Assembly: GCA_023105745.1 (NCBI GenBank)
Contig: JALGQZ010000002.1
Coordinates: 81,671,785 to 81,735,784 of the forward strand
DNA from: Austropuccinia psidii
Lineage: Eukaryota > Basidiomycota > Pucciniomycetes > Pucciniales > Sphaerophragmiaceae
Length of the DNA: 64,000 bases
Direction of reading: 5' to 3'
In this document: positions 21,805 to 33,570 of the stretch, in pieces
Layout: each line of letters starts with the position of its first letter
How positions within the stretch are numbered: position 1 is the first letter of the stretch
Notes under the pieces: generated by a model
Seen by the model: only the letters and a program-made list of their open reading frames with translations
Database searches by the model: none
Told to the model about the DNA's origin: nothing
Program-made: the position numbers and the translations under genes

Positions 21805-24800
21805 ATGGATTACCAAAATAGTGCAGCAAAATACAAATAAGTACTCAAGAAGGTCAAACCAGTTAGTGAGCCTATGCTACAAGACATAAATCCTCCTTTG
21901 GGAAGGCCACAATTATCAAGAGACCCTTATAATACACCACTATCCCCAACACCACCTAAATTTATGGTCACATCAAAAATAACACAAGAAAGATTTGAAT
22001 TGATAAATTTTGGACCACCTGGATGACTTCCAGAAGAAGAAAGGAGTCTTCTGATGAGTGTCATAGCTTTAAGAGAAAAAGCAATTGCATTCAGTGCAGA
22101 GGAAAGGGGCTTACTGAAGCATTCATATGGAAAACCCTACAAAATACCAGTAATACCACATACACCTTGGCAAAAGAAGCCAATACCAATACCAAAGCCC
22201 ATAATACCCCAGTTTATTGAATTGGTAAGGGAAAGGATTAGAACAGGCTTGTATGAGCAGTCTACCTCTATCTATACAAGTCCAGTATTCTGTGTTGCAA
22301 AGTCAAATGGAAAACTTAGAATTGTCCATGATTTAGAGGATCTTAATAAGGTAACAATTAAAGATGCAGGATTACCACCACATATTGAAGAATTTGTAGA
22401 TGCCTTTTCAGGAAGAGCTTGTTGTGGACTTAGTGACATAATGGGAGGGTATGATGAAAGAGAATTAGACATTTCTACAAGACCCTTAACTACATTTGAA
22501 ACACCACTTGGAAGGCTACAACCCACAAGATTACCACAAGGAGAAACCAATTCTGTTGCAGTTTATCAAGCCCAAATGACTTGGATACTTCAAGAAGAAA
22601 TACCAGAGAATGTAGGAATTTTTCTTGATTATGGAGGGATAAAAGGTCCAAGATCAACATATAATAATGAGTCATTCCAAGAAAATAATTTGATAAGAAG
22701 ATTCATTTGGGAATATGCTGTTACATTAGAGAGAATATTATTCAGAATTGAAGAGGCAGGACTTACCATATTGGGTATCAAATTTGCATGTTGTGTGCCA
22801 GCATTGGACATAGTAGGGCATGTAGTTTGTTTGAATGGAAGGAAAATTTCAAAGCAGAAGATTGATAAAATACAAAGCTGGCCAAAGCCCCTCAATAAAA
22901 AGGAAGTAAGAGGCTTTTTGGGACTTTGTGCATATGTTAGAATGTTCATTCAAAGTTTCTCTCAGATTGCATCACCACTATGAAGATTAACAAGAGATGG
23001 TGAAGAATGGGAATGGAATACTAAATGTGATGAAGCATTTGAAAAGTTAAGAAAAAGTTTAGGGGAGGAAATAACATTTAAAAATTTGGATTATGAAAAG
23101 GGAGCAGGGAATATTAAATTAGCAGTAGACTCAAGCTATATAGCTTCAGGAGCAGTACTTACTCAAGAAGACAAAAAAGGAAAGGACAGACCAGTTCTTT
23201 ATGAATCCATAACATTCTCAAGATTGGAATAAAAATACCACAGCCAAAGCTGGAGCTATGTGGAGTAGCCAAAATGCTCAAGAAACTCCAAACAGTACTT
23301 TGGGGACAACATTTTCAGCTAGAAGTAGATGCAAAAGCCTTAATTGAAATGATAAACTTGCCCTGTTTGCCAAATGCCCCAATGACCATATGGGTTGCAT
23401 TTATTCAATTGTTTTCTTTTGACTTGGTTCATAAGCCAGGGAAGACCTTCACAATGCCAGATGGGCTGTCAAGAAGACCTCAGTCACAAGATGAAGAAAA
23501 AGAAAAATCTGATTTTGATGAAGAAGAAGATTGGATAAAACCACACCCAGGGTTTGGAGTAAAACATAATAATATAATAAAATTGGCAAGAATAAAGCTA
23601 CCATCAAAGCAAGAAGGATTTTGGAAAAGGATGGTGGAATACCTAAATACATTGAAAAGGCCCTTTGGTAATAAAGAGGATGACTTCAAATCAATTATAA
23701 GAAAGTCATCAAATTTCTTTCTGTAGGAAGGGCAACTCAAAAGAAGAAATACACCAAATCCACAAGTAGTTGTGTCAAGTCAGAGTTCTCAAAGAAGAAT
23801 ATTAAAATCATTACATGAAGAAATGGGACACAGAGGAGAAAATGAAACATAAAGAGGAGTTAAGGAAAGATTTTGGTGGGAAGGAATGAAGAAAATAGTC
23901 AAAAAATGGGCCAAATCTTGTAAAGCTTGTCAAAAAAGAAGTCATTATCACCACAAAGAGGAAGGAAGAATCTCATTCACCTCAACACTATTTGAAAGAG
24001 TCAGTATAGAAGCAGTACATGTAAAAGCAGGAAGATGGAAGTATTTAGTAGTGGCCAGGGATGATTTCTCAGGATGGCCAGAGACAATTGGTTTAATAAA
24101 GCTTACACCAAAGTCAGTATCAGAATGGTTCACTTCTGAATGGATTTTCAGGTATGGAGCCCCAAAAGAGGTCACAGTAGATGGAGGGCCTGAGTTTGGA
24201 AAGGAATTACAAGATGCAATAGCAGGCTCAAAGATAAGGGTAACAACACCCTACTACCCTGAGTCACAAAGAATGGTAGAAAGGGGGCATAAACAATTTA
24301 AGGATGCATTGGTGAAGATGTGTGGTGAAAATGGTTCAAAATGGAAAGAATACTCACCTTTGGTTCCATTGGCTGACAGAATATCAACCAAAACAACAAC
24401 AGGTTACTCCCCATTTGAGCTTCAATTTGGTCAAAAGGCAGTACTACCAATAGACATTGAAGCAAAAACATACTTATCAATTGAATGGCACAAAGTCCAA
24501 TCAACAGAAGATTTGCTGGAAGCAAGAGCTGAACAGCTATCAGGAAAAGAAGAAATAAGAAAAAGGGAAAAAGAGAAACTAAAAAAAGCCAGGGAGGATT
24601 CAGTAAAATATTGGGACAGGAAATTAGCACATCAAATAAGAAAGCCAATTCATCCAGGTGAAATTGTTCTTGTATACAATAAAGCATTAGAGTCACATTG
24701 GGGATTATTGTTCAAGAATAGATGGGATGGACCCTATAGAGTTGTGAGACAAATAAACAATGGTCCATATGAGCTGGAAGAATTAGATGGTACAAAGCTA

Positions 24801-24925
24801 GCAAGAAGGTTTGCAGCAAGTCAAATAAAAAAGTTCTATCCAAGAGGAAAATAGTTGTACTCAGAGGAAGAAGAGGAAGTTGAAGATGAATCTCAATTTG
24901 AAGATGAAGAGGACTTTGATGAATA
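21805..24925 (+). pseudogene. pol: D pol pseudogene: RT, RNase H, integrase
   Basis: The frame opens at ATG 21805 and is broken by TAA 21838, TGA 22024, TGA 22981, a TAA with a frameshift near 23230, TAG 23724, TAA 23848 and TAG 24852. RT shows IVHDLEDLNKVTIKD, TTFETPLGR and LPQGETNSV. The catalytic box, usually two Asp before the GIKGP signature, reads FLDYGGIKGP, so the second Asp is Tyr. RNase H has VDSSYIASGAVL and DGLSRRP. Integrase has the finger (CKACQKR), VARDDFSGWPE, VDGGPEFG and PESQRMVERGH. The tail is very acidic. The element is inactive. Confidence 0.88.
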
Positions 24926-24940
24926 AAAATCCTTTTATTC

Positions 24941-25097
24941 AAAAAAAGGGGGGAAATGTTTGATTGTTTTTTTAAAAAAAGTAAGTGGATTATGACCTTG
25001 AATGCTGGGGACAGCATTAAATGGAGAGGGGGATGTGGTATTCAATACCAGTTCTTCCAAGGTTCAAATCCAAAATTTCAAAGCTGAAACTTTGATC
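24941..25097 (+). repeat. D polypurine tract and start of 3' LTR
   Basis: AAAAAAAGGGGGGAAA (24941-24956) precedes TGTTTGATTG, the likely LTR start at 24957. A second purine tract, GAGAGGGGGA, sits before TGTGGTATTC at 25034, so two LTR starts are conceivable, the second perhaps from another element. Confidence 0.5.
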
Positions 25098-25629
25098 AAT
25101 AATAATAATAATATATATATATATATAAAGAAAATAAAGATAAAAAGTGAAAGATAAAATTAAAAGACATTTGCAAGAAAAAGGAATATAATTATATTAA
25201 AATAACAGAAATAAGTATTCCACTGGAATCTAAATCAAATTTTACCTATAGTCACATATTTCCTCAACCCCATAATGTCAATAATTTTCTAGATATCATG
25301 GATTAAAGAAGAGAAATGATACTATACACTCTATACTAGGTACAAGAATATGCTTAAAGATAATGCAGCTTGTCTAAATATTCAATATGAATAAACATCA
25401 CTATTACAACATCATGTGTTACATGTCTTGACAGAAAAAAACACTTACATATAAGTAAACATAGTGTTACATTACTCAATCCCCACCTAAACTCCCATAG
25501 CCAAACATTACAGGTATTATTTACAAATTAAATTTTACATAGAGAAATACTCAACTGAATACAGATCAAGGCTGTGAAGAAGAAAATTAAGTTTAGTAGA
25601 GATAAGACTACAGTTTTTCAAAATGGTGC
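25098..25629. repeat. AT-rich DNA with an AAT/AT microsatellite
   Basis: 25098-25127 is a short run of AAT then AT units. The rest of the stretch to the truncated end of C is AT-rich with no gene or recognisable element edge; part may be the D LTR. Confidence 0.5.
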
Positions 25630-27640
25630 AATCAACCAAACATATGGTGCAATATCTGTATCAAATGACACCATTCCAAATTTAAATGGAGTTTTTCTAG
25701 AGCCCAGACTAGACATAGATATTCAGTCTGAGTGGCCCCATCCCTGGCTTCTGAATCTTTCAGCTGCCTTGAGATGTAGCAAATTACTCCTTCTCTTGGT
25801 TCACCATCCACAATTTGTCTTTGGTGAAGGCTGCTCCTAGGCCTTGACTGCATGCTGCATCTATGTATAACTTGAATGGTAGTTCAAAGTCAGGTAAGAT
25901 GAGCACAGGTGCATTAGTGAGTTCATATTTGATCCTCTCATATGCATCCCTCCTTTCCTTGGTTATTTCAAAAACTACATTTTTTGAACATAACTTGTAT
26001 AAACTACTAGTTATGTGTGCAAAAGTTTTGCTATGGTTTCTATAGTAGCGAGCAAACCCAAGAAAGGATTTCTTCTCTTTGATGCTTTTTAGTACTGGTT
26101 TTTGCAGTACTGCTGCTACTTTATTCTGGTCAATTGCCAGACTAAGACCTGAGACTTTATGTCCTAGAGCCAGTAACTCTTGTTGGCCAAAATTGCACTT
26201 TTTAAGTGAAATTTTCAGATTTATGGGTGTGCATTTACTTAGCACTCTGTCTATGTATTGCACATGGTCTTCCCATGTCTCTGAGTATATAATGATATCA
26301 TCAATATATACTACCATCCAGCCTTCCAATATTTCATCTTGAAATATTGTGTCCATCATCCTTTGGAAGTGGGCTGGTGCATTTTTGATGCCAAATGGCA
26401 TTCTGGTGTACTCATATATGCCCATATGGCATATTATCCTGAGTAATTTCATGGAGTTTGGTTTAACTCCATTTTGGTGGAAGCCTTTCATACAATACAT
26501 TTTGGTTATGTATTTGGCTTTAGCCAGTTTATCTAAGGCATGAGGTATCCTAGGTATGGGGTACCTGTCTGCTTTTGTGTAGTTATTCAGAGCTCTGAAA
26601 TCTCCACACAGTCTAGACTTGCCATCATGCCAGGTGATTAGGACAGGGGTCGTGATTTCCACTATTTCATTATGTCCAATCTTCCTGATGACATCCATAT
26701 CCAGGAGTTCATTGATATGTTTCTCAATTTCTTTCCTGGTTTCCAGGCTTGCTGGATAAGGAGGTCTCCTCAGCATGGGTGGATAAGGCCTTTCCACATG
26801 CAGGTATAGTTCTATATCATGGCCTTTGATCTTGCCTAATGGTTTTTCACCAATTGCAAATGCTTGTGTGTTCTTTCTCAGCATCTTCAGTAAACTTAGT
26901 TTTTGTTTACTGGTGAGGGTAGTGCTAAACTGTCCCTCTCTGAATTACTTAAGAAGTTCTTCTAGTGGATCTTGAGAAGATATCTGGTATATGTCAAGTG
27001 AAAATTTCTTTTCCTTGTTAGTACCAATGGTGATGTGCCTATTTTTACTGTTGTAAATGTCTATGCCATACATCCTCTGGTAATATGTTCCCAGTAAAAA
27101 CCCTTGGATGTGGGCATCATTAAGCACTGAAAACTCTGGGTTGAGTCTGATATTACCCTTCCTGTGGGGTATAATTATCTCTTTGATAATTGTCCCAATG
27201 GAAGTCATCTTCCCTGATGCACTTTTAAAGTTCTTTGCCTTAGTGGAAAAGAGCTGTTTTTCCCAATTTGGGAAGTGGGTATCCAGATAATTTCTGGCCA
27301 CTATGGAGCAGTGTGCTCCACTATCAATGATCAGTGGGTGCTGAGCATTGTCAATACAAACAGTCATTTTTGTGGCTGTCCCATGTATATATGCCATTCC
27401 TTTGGTTGGTGTAACCAGGAATGTTTGTGCATCTTGTGTGTGTTTGCACAAGTTCTTGTTAGCAGTGTCCTGTGGCATGCCTGCTTCCAACTGTATTTCC
27501 TGGATTTCCAGTGGGGTTTCCTCTTGTTATTCCACTAGAAATTCCTCTCTTGCGTCTTGATCATCCTTAGATGGTTTTCTGATGGCATCACCCATGGAGT
27601 CTGAATCAGAATCCTCTCTTGGAGGTTCTTCCTCAGGGAC
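25630..27640 (-). pseudogene. pol: C pol pseudogene: protease, RT, partial RNase H
   Basis: Protease has LIIDSGAHCSIVARNYL in 27490-26945, which ends in a TAA. RT spans 26884-25784 with [34 protein letters not shown] and YIDDIIIYSE. The motif A Asp, Asp in the MDALKGF of B and F, is Tyr here (KMYCMKGF), so polymerase activity is lost independently of the stops. A frameshift near 25840 moves RNase H ([28 protein letters not shown]) to another frame before homology ends. Confidence 0.88.
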
Positions 27641-27645
27641 TTTCT

Positions 27646-29538
27646 CTATGGCATAGACTCTTTTCTTTGCCTTTGGACAGTTGTTGGCATAGTGGTCTGT
27701 TGAACCACACTTTCTTTGGGTTTGTCTTTAAACTCTACCCTGAAAGGTTGTTTCTCTTTGAAACTACTGCTCTTATATGGGGTAAATTTCCCTATATTAG
27801 TCCTTTTCCTTATGTCTTGTAAGGTGTTGGCAATGTCATCTAGAGTGCAATTCTGGTTGGATCTGCATTTTAATGCATGCTCTAGCTCTCCTGGCAATTG
27901 TATCAGGAGTTTGTGATTCCTCATTTGGATTTTCATCTGAGGATCAATGGCTTTGAGTCTTTTAGACTGTCTAAGACACCACTCATATGGATCTTTGTCC
28001 ACAGAGTATTTGTCATTTTCAAATGACATGGTCTTTTGCCATATCCAAGTTCCATTACTGTACTTTTGGATGATTTGACTCTTCCACCATGGCCAGTTTC
28101 TTCTGCCATGGATTTCTTTCATTTCTGTGTACCATATACTAGCATGACCTTTAAATGCAGTATTCAATCTAACAGTGATCCAGTAGTCTGGTATGCTTGG
28201 TACATCAATGAAGAGTCCATCAATATAATCTATGAGCCCAATATGATCATATTCTCCTGATCCAGAGAATTTGGGCCAGTTTGAGGCCTCAGGAAGCTGT
28301 TTCAAGGCTTCCTTCTCTAAATAAGACATGCCATCTCCATCTTGGTATTGTGATGGGGATCTTGCCTTATTCAACAACATGGCATCTGGTTTGATGTCAT
28401 CTGGTTGATATGGATTATCCATAACTTGGCCTTGTGGTTGGGGCTTCAAGTTTTGGTAGGCATTAAGCAATTTATTAATGTCTTGGTCCAGACACTCCCT
28501 GTCCCTTGTGCTGTGGTGTTGTTCTTCAAAGACTGTATTCAGTCTTTTGTTGGTTTCTTCAGAGGCTTTGCTCAGTTGAGCATACCCTTCTTGAAGATTT
28601 TTAACTATCTGTTCCAAGGAGGCTTGAGTTTGTCTCATCCTTTCTTGGCCAGCTTTAATTTCTGCAAACTGCTTTGCAGATTGTTCAGCATATTGGGACA
28701 TTTGTAACCACAGTGTATCACTGTTGATGTTACTCTCAGATGTGACAATGTTATTTTCAGTCTGCGTGGGGGTAATGTTTCTATTACTAGGACTACTAGT
28801 TCTACAGTGGTTTACAACTACTTCTGGGTCTTGTGTATTTCTTTTACCAAATCTAACAGCTTCTGGATCATGGGGTCTGACTCTTTCCTCCTCTAGTTGA
28901 AGGAGGCTTTGTTCTTGCCCTTGTTTCCTTGTCTTCTCCTGGAAACTTCCTGGAATTGTGAAGAATGGTGACTATTGGCCACTGATCTGCTGGTTCCTGA
29001 CTGGTGTGAAGCCACTGGAGAGATTATTTGGCCTGCTCCTTGTGAGCCTGAAGGAATCTGAGTAGGCCCTGTCTGGGTTAACTGTTCTTCTATAGCTTGG
29101 ATAGTGGCTTGATTCTCCCTTATCCTCTGTGCCCTTGCCTCCAGGAGTCTGAACTGCCTGGTAGGATTCCAACCTTTGGTGATTACCATCAGGTCTTTGA
29201 AGTCTATCTCTTTGAGACAGATCTTCTGGCAACTTGCTCCAAGTTCTGCCCAGTGACTTGCTAGGTTGAACCTCTTGTTGTCCATGCTCCATTGAAATAA
29301 GTCTTTGAGGAGTTGGTGTAGCTGAAAAACTTGATCCATATCCTTCCAGTCCTCTGGTTTGAGGTTCCTGTTGAATTGAAGTGTGAATGGAAAGGTTGAT
29401 ATTATCTCCCTCATTGTTTTGCCATCCACCACTGTTTCCAAGGTGTCTTCTTTCAGGTCTTCTGGTTCTAGACAAGCCTTCTCTGTCCTCTGGCTGGTTC
29501 CTTTGGAAGCCAAGGTCTCTGAGGTATGCAGGGGACAT
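27646..29538 (-). pseudogene. gag: C gag pseudogene, main frame
   Basis: The main frame starts at ATG 29538 (MSPAYLRDLGFQ). It has one TAG at 28972 and otherwise remains open through 28701 into a coiled-coil-like region and the capsid (WPKFSGSGEYDHIGLIDYI, HGRRNWPWWKSQIIQKYSN). A frameshift near 27715 hits the zinc-knuckle region, whose CGSTDHYANNC lies in another frame and runs into the protease. The N-terminal 190 codons overlap a second open frame. Confidence 0.85.
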
Positions 29539-29552
29539 ATCAGTGTTTGCAA
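28893..29552 (-). CDS. Overlapping +1 frame over C gag (219 codons)
   Basis: An uninterrupted 219-codon frame lies +1 relative to gag and starts from a non-ATG codon. It shares the layout of the B, E and F overlapping frames: a helical N-part (HQLLKDLFQWSMDNKRF, LASHWAELG), then a GWNP motif (VITKGWNPTRQF), a charged helix, a Ser/Gln-rich linker and a basic end (RRRQGNKGKNK). It lacks the DAMxNxFxMAR tail of the other three. The frame remains open although the main frame has a stop. Function unknown; possibly an accessory particle or RNA-binding protein, which is inference. Confidence 0.55.
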   Translation of the reverse strand: MQTLICPLHTSETLASKGTSQRTEKACLEPEDLKEDTLETVVDGKTMREIISTFPFTLQFNRNLKPEDWKDMDQVFQLHQLLKDLFQWSMDNKRFNLASHWAELGASCQKICLKEIDFKDLMVITKGWNPTRQFRLLEARAQRIRENQATIQAIEEQLTQTGPTQIPSGSQGAGQIISPVASHQSGTSRSVANSHHSSQFQEVSRRRQGNKGKNKASFN

Positions 29553-29762
29553 GCAGTCAAAAACTTTATGCTGTTAGGGTATTTACCTTTGACTGTGCCT
29601 TGTACAAATTGATTATCTGCTGATTTGGGCAGTTTGCCTTTGGAGGTTACAACTGGGTTAATAATTGTGATCTTCCCTGTACAAGTGGTCAAGGTTGGTT
29701 TACCTTGTATTGAACCAGAGTTTTGTGGTTTTCTACTCCTCTGAGTGGCTATTGGTGTTCAC

Positions 29763-29886
29763 CTTTTGGCTGTAATGAGGCCTTCACTAAGCCTTTTTCC
29801 TTTGCCCATGCTGCCCTCTGGTTCTGAGGGTGTCACTGGTGTGTTGGCCTGTGACTGGGTCTCAAGTGGTATGAAGTTTTCTTCCA
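29763..29886 (-). other. Exon-like leader block of C
   Basis: 124 bases preceded by GTTTGATTCAG and followed by GTGAAC. Open, acidic then basic (EENFIPLETQSQANTPVTP, KGKRLSEG). Positionally equivalent to the blocks in B, E and F. Confidence 0.4.
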
Positions 29887-30459
29887 CTGAATCAAACAGG
29901 AAAAAAGAGGGCTTATGTCAGTTAAGACTTCTTAAAAGGCTGGTTTTGCACGTCATCGAATGGCCGCTGGGCTTGTATATTATTACAATATGCCCTTGTA
30001 TTATGACAATGTAATTGAATTAACAATTCCACGTCACAAATACAGCTTACTGATATGTGGTATACTGTTTGTATACCAATATCTCACAGAATACTTGTAA
30101 TTAGCAAGTATAATTTGTCAAAAGATGGTGTATTACAGGGCAATTGAGTTAACAATATGCCCAAACACGCCTCAACTGTTGGTTTATCAGTATGAGCTGT
30201 CTTTCTTCAATTAAGAAGCAAGACTGTATTAGTGGCTTAAAGTGTTTTTATATACAAAACACGCCAAAAATACTGGTCTTGTGGTTATCAGCCAAATGAC
30301 AGATACTCTTTAAAATATGAGTATTTTTTAAAAAATAAAGTAAAAATATATAAAAATATATATTTTTAAAGAAAGTGACACCTGAAAAGATAAAAAAAGT
30401 TTAAATAAAATGATAATAAAGAGAAAAACTTACTTGTATTAAGTCCAAAAAAGGTTTAA

Positions 30460-30477
30460 AACACGGCCAGGCCCCCA
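30460..30477 (-). promoter_or_regulatory. C primer-binding site
   Basis: The coding strand reads TGGGGGCCTGGCCGTGTT three bases after the LTR end at 30481, the same primer core as F. Confidence 0.65.
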
Positions 30478-30480
30478 AAA

Positions 30481-31363
30481 TGTCAGGATGAGTCTATGTT
30501 GAAGTGGTAATAAAGCTATTTACAACTAAAACTATGACTGTGACACATGGAAAATAGTTTAAAAAAGATTTATAAGGGTTACAGATGGATTTAATTTAAA
30601 ATATAAGGGCTTTACTATAATGGATATAGTGGTGATGAGCAATGTTGAAAGCCCTGGGTGCAGCTTTACCTGTTGGGTTACAATAATAAAGACTACAATA
30701 CTTCAATTTAAGATTATACCTGATTATTAACCAAGAGTAAAACTGTTTTTGACAGTTTACTACGTAGGTTATTCAAGAGCAGGATGAGGAGACAATTCTG
30801 GCTGTGAAAAGCCTCCTTTTTATCCTGAAATGGGGTGGAAAGGGTGCTAGTCCTTTCCACGTAGAGGAAGTGAAGATTTTTTCACTTTCTAGTACTGGCT
30901 TGTGGTTTGCAAACATCCTGTATAGCCTGTATTGGGCTCAGATGTGGCTTTGAAACCTCATCTGGGCGGTTTTCACCAATACAAGGTGAAAATTTTCATT
31001 TGGGGACCTCACAGCCTGATTCTGACGTGTATGACGCGTAGAATGCTGTACAGAAACTGTATGGGACCCCAGTATTGACTGACATATGAGGTATTGAAGT
31101 AAAACATTCTTCTTTGCCTATTTGACACCTCATATTCATGATTATGGGATATTATCCCATGGTAAGGCTGTATATGACAGCAGGTGGGATTTTAACCTTA
31201 AAACAGCCATAACTTTGTCAATTCTTGAGATATAAACCTCAAAATTGGTTCAGTGTGTAGCCCTGTATGTGCTCTACACAATGGTACCTCATTTGATATG
31301 GGTATCATTAAATATGGCAAAGTTATCCCATGTACCAGATTTTTGTACATTTGTGTGTTTTAG
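30481..31363 (-). repeat. C 5' LTR, first part
   Basis: On the plus strand it begins TGTCAGGATG, the LTR end on the coding strand. It runs to the A2 insertion and resumes at 40251. The last part has repeating words (CATAACTTTG.., TAGCCCTG.., GTGCTC) that recur after the insertion. Confidence 0.7.
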
Positions 31364-32124
31364 TGTCACAGGGGCTCTTCAAAGTGAAGAGGGCCTGGCA
31401 CGCAGTAAACTGGGACTCACTTATGGAGGGCTCAAAGATATGGTAAGAAGGAATACACTGAAGAGTGTTAAAGATGAATTGCTAAAAGAATAAATATAAG
31501 AAAAGCAGCAACAAGAAATAAGAGTAAGAAATAGAAGAGCCAACCACAAACAAGTCCAAGTCCACTGTTTCAACCTGTCAGAATGGAAAGAGAAGGGTTA
31601 ATAAGGATATGGCCACCCAACTCATACTGTACAGGCAAAGAGAGAAAAGGCAAAGACTAACTTAAAATTAAATAATTATAATAGCCAAAATAAGGATAAG
31701 AATAATTATAAAATAATAAATAAACTAAATTAATTAACTGGGGAAAAGTCCCCAGGGGGGAGAAAGAGGGGCTGGTATAGGTGAGAATCACCAGCCCTGA
31801 TCCAGAGGAAGAATTTTCATGAGAATAATTGATGACTGAATTGAGTCCGGCCAATACAGGTCCTTTACAGCTGTACAGAATCTGTACAAGAGGTGTGGTG
31901 TATTTGAGTGATCATACAGTTCCATACTGGTGTATTGAAACTGTATTGGGTGAATCCAACATGTACAGGTATTGACAGGCTGTATTGAGGTACCAAGCTG
32001 TATAGATGTTTCAGAATGAAGCTTGCTGAAACTGAATGCTGATAAAATTGCTGGATCTGCTGATTTGAGATGCTTGAGTGGGTGTATGAATGAATACCCT
32101 TACCCCGGATGGATGGTTGCTACA
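31364..32124 (-). repeat. A2 3' LTR
   Basis: 761 bp; the plus strand starts TGTCACAGGGGCTCTT and ends GGTTGCTACA. It pairs with 39508-40250. Confidence 0.95.
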
Positions 32125-32138
32125 GTATCCCCCTCTTG
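32125..32138 (-). promoter_or_regulatory. A2 polypurine tract
   Basis: The coding strand CAAGAGGGGGATAC abuts the 3' LTR, identical to A1. Confidence 0.85.
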
Positions 32139-32170
32139 AAACTGGTGGGCTCCTGAACACCATAATACCC

Positions 32171-32188
32171 TGCCACTGTTGAGTGGCA
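32171..32188. other. Conserved hairpin upstream of A2 polypurine tract
   Basis: TGCCACT-GTTG-AGTGGCA, identical stem to A1 and A3, in non-coding DNA 33 bases inside the tract. Confidence 0.7.
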
Positions 32189-32781
32189 TCTCACTACCCC
32201 ACACACTCCTTCAAAAGTTTCTTTTGACCAGTATCCTGAAATCCGTCTTCAAGTCTTCTCTGTCAATTACAATTTATTTTCCCCCCTTCTTTTGACTTTG
32301 AGTAAGTACCCCGCTTCGGACTATACTCTTCTTCTGATTCAATGAGTTTACTTGTCCTTGGGGTCTGGCCTTGAGTTGTATCCCAAATCAATGGCCACTG
32401 AGCTCTTGTGCTCATAGAATGGGGCCAGATGAGTATATGAAGTGTACCCATCTGGCCAGACTTAATCAGAAGAATTTATAAAAGTGAATTCAGGGGTCTT
32501 GTCCCCATTGGATTTGAAAAACTTCCTCAACAGCCCTCCATAACAATCTTGGTCTGTGGTCCTTGCTATGGTAGGTCTGGATGGATCATGCCCTTATGGC
32601 CCTTTTGGCCTAATTGGTCTTCTTGGTGATCTTTGGTCATATTAGAACATATGGCCATTTCTGGCCATCTTGAGGTTCTGGGTGATTTTTGTTGATTTAT
32701 TGACCTATGGCCATCTATGGCCATTGAAGGTATTATTGGATTCCTGGGCCTATTTGCCCATTTTACTTCTTTGGGGTCCTA

Positions 32782-32884
32782 TGGTCCGCAGGCCGTACGC
32801 CGCGGTCTGCGGTCGGTGGGCCGTGGACCGTATGCCGCGGTCTGCGGTTCGTGGGCTGTGCGCCGCGGTCTGCGGTCCGTGGGG
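32782..32884. repeat. GC-rich minisatellite of A2, three 28-bp units
   Basis: Three copies of CCGCGGTCTGCGG-containing units plus a 7-base partial insertion. It is the CpG-rich version of the A1 array; aligned positions that are CG here are mostly CA or TG in A1. Confidence 0.8.
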
Positions 32885-33117
32885 GCTATTGGAGGCCCCC
32901 AGGACAAAAAGGAGCCCCTGGGCCCAAATTTGCTGCGGACCCAGGGGTACCATGGGACCATAGATTGGCCCTATGACCCAAACCTTCACCTACATGGCCT
33001 GGACCCATTGGGGGGTCCAGGACCACCAAGACCATGGCCTCCCCAAAGTCTCAGGGGAGGCCCTGGGTGATGAATCCAGCCCAAGAAGGGCTTGAGTGGG
33101 GGGACCATAATTGAGTT

Positions 33118-33250
33118 ATGGCCCACTTCCTTGAGGGTTTTCTCTGAATTTGACGTGGGCTGATTTGACGTCTTGACCCTTCTGCTTGGGTATTCTCCAT
33201 GAGTTGATGACTGAATCCCCGTGAACTTTGACGATTTGGGTGGAGTTAAA
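33118..33250 (+). pseudogene. Remnant of the antisense accessory gene in A2
   Basis: On the plus strand the 5' flank (GAGTTATGGCCC, TGACGTCTTGA, CTTCTGCTTG) joins directly to a degraded copy of the last codons (GAGTTGATGACTGAATC, AACTTTGACGATTTGGGT). The intervening 1.2 kb present in A3 is missing. Confidence 0.6.
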
Positions 33251-33570
33251 AAAACCAGTATCTTGTTCTTGTTTGTGTTTGGTTTGGCTTCTATTCATAC
33301 TCTTATAAATACTAATAAATGAAATAAAATATGTAAAAGTAAAATAAGAATCAAAAATAAAGGAACCTCCCAATATGTGATTTGCAAGGGGATGTTGCTG
33401 CTTTCAAAGAAATGAAAGAGAGAAAATTATACAAGTAAAGAAGAAAATAAATAAAGAAATAAGAGAAAATGAGAGTAAAGAAAGAAATAAAGAAAAATCC
33501 TGATGGTTGGTCCTTCTTGTGGTGAGTTGCTTGATCCTGGCCATGAAGTGTCTGAAAAATGAAAACCAAG

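Larger units (their letters stand above)
21728..25097 (+). mobile_element. D: decayed Ty3 element of the GIKGP lineage
   Basis: A plus-strand element belonging to a different Ty3 group from its neighbours. Pol is recognisable from 21805 and a 3' LTR begins at 24957. No gag, 5' LTR or primer site was seen between the B edge and pol, so it is truncated on the left. The 3' LTR end was not located. Confidence 0.75.
25630..31363 (-). mobile_element. C: Ty3 element, 3' half missing, split by A2
   Basis: A minus-strand relative of B, E and F. Present from the promoter side: 5' LTR (30481-31363, continuing at 40251 after A2), primer site, exon-like block, gag with overlapping frame, protease, RT and the start of RNase H. 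Homology stops near 25640, inside RNase H. Integrase and the 3' LTR are absent, so the element was truncated by deletion or rearrangement. Confidence 0.88.
32189..33570 (-). other. A2 non-coding 3' internal region
   Basis: No sense gene. It holds the minisatellite (32782-32884), GGCC-rich repeats, the antisense-gene tips (33118-33250) and T-rich (coding strand) DNA. Open frames over the minisatellite are a by-product of its GC-rich repeats. Confidence 0.6.

Noticed and set aside
25098..25127. AT repeat considered as replication origin or centromere motif
   Set aside because: A short microsatellite only; no further support.
25574..25840. 88-codon plus-strand ORF at the truncated end of C
   Set aside because: Crosses the C breakpoint and reads antisense through RNase H; chance.
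32670..33070. Overlapping ORFs on both strands over the A2 minisatellite
   Set aside because: Product of GC-rich 28-bp repeats free of stops; not conserved in A1 or A3.
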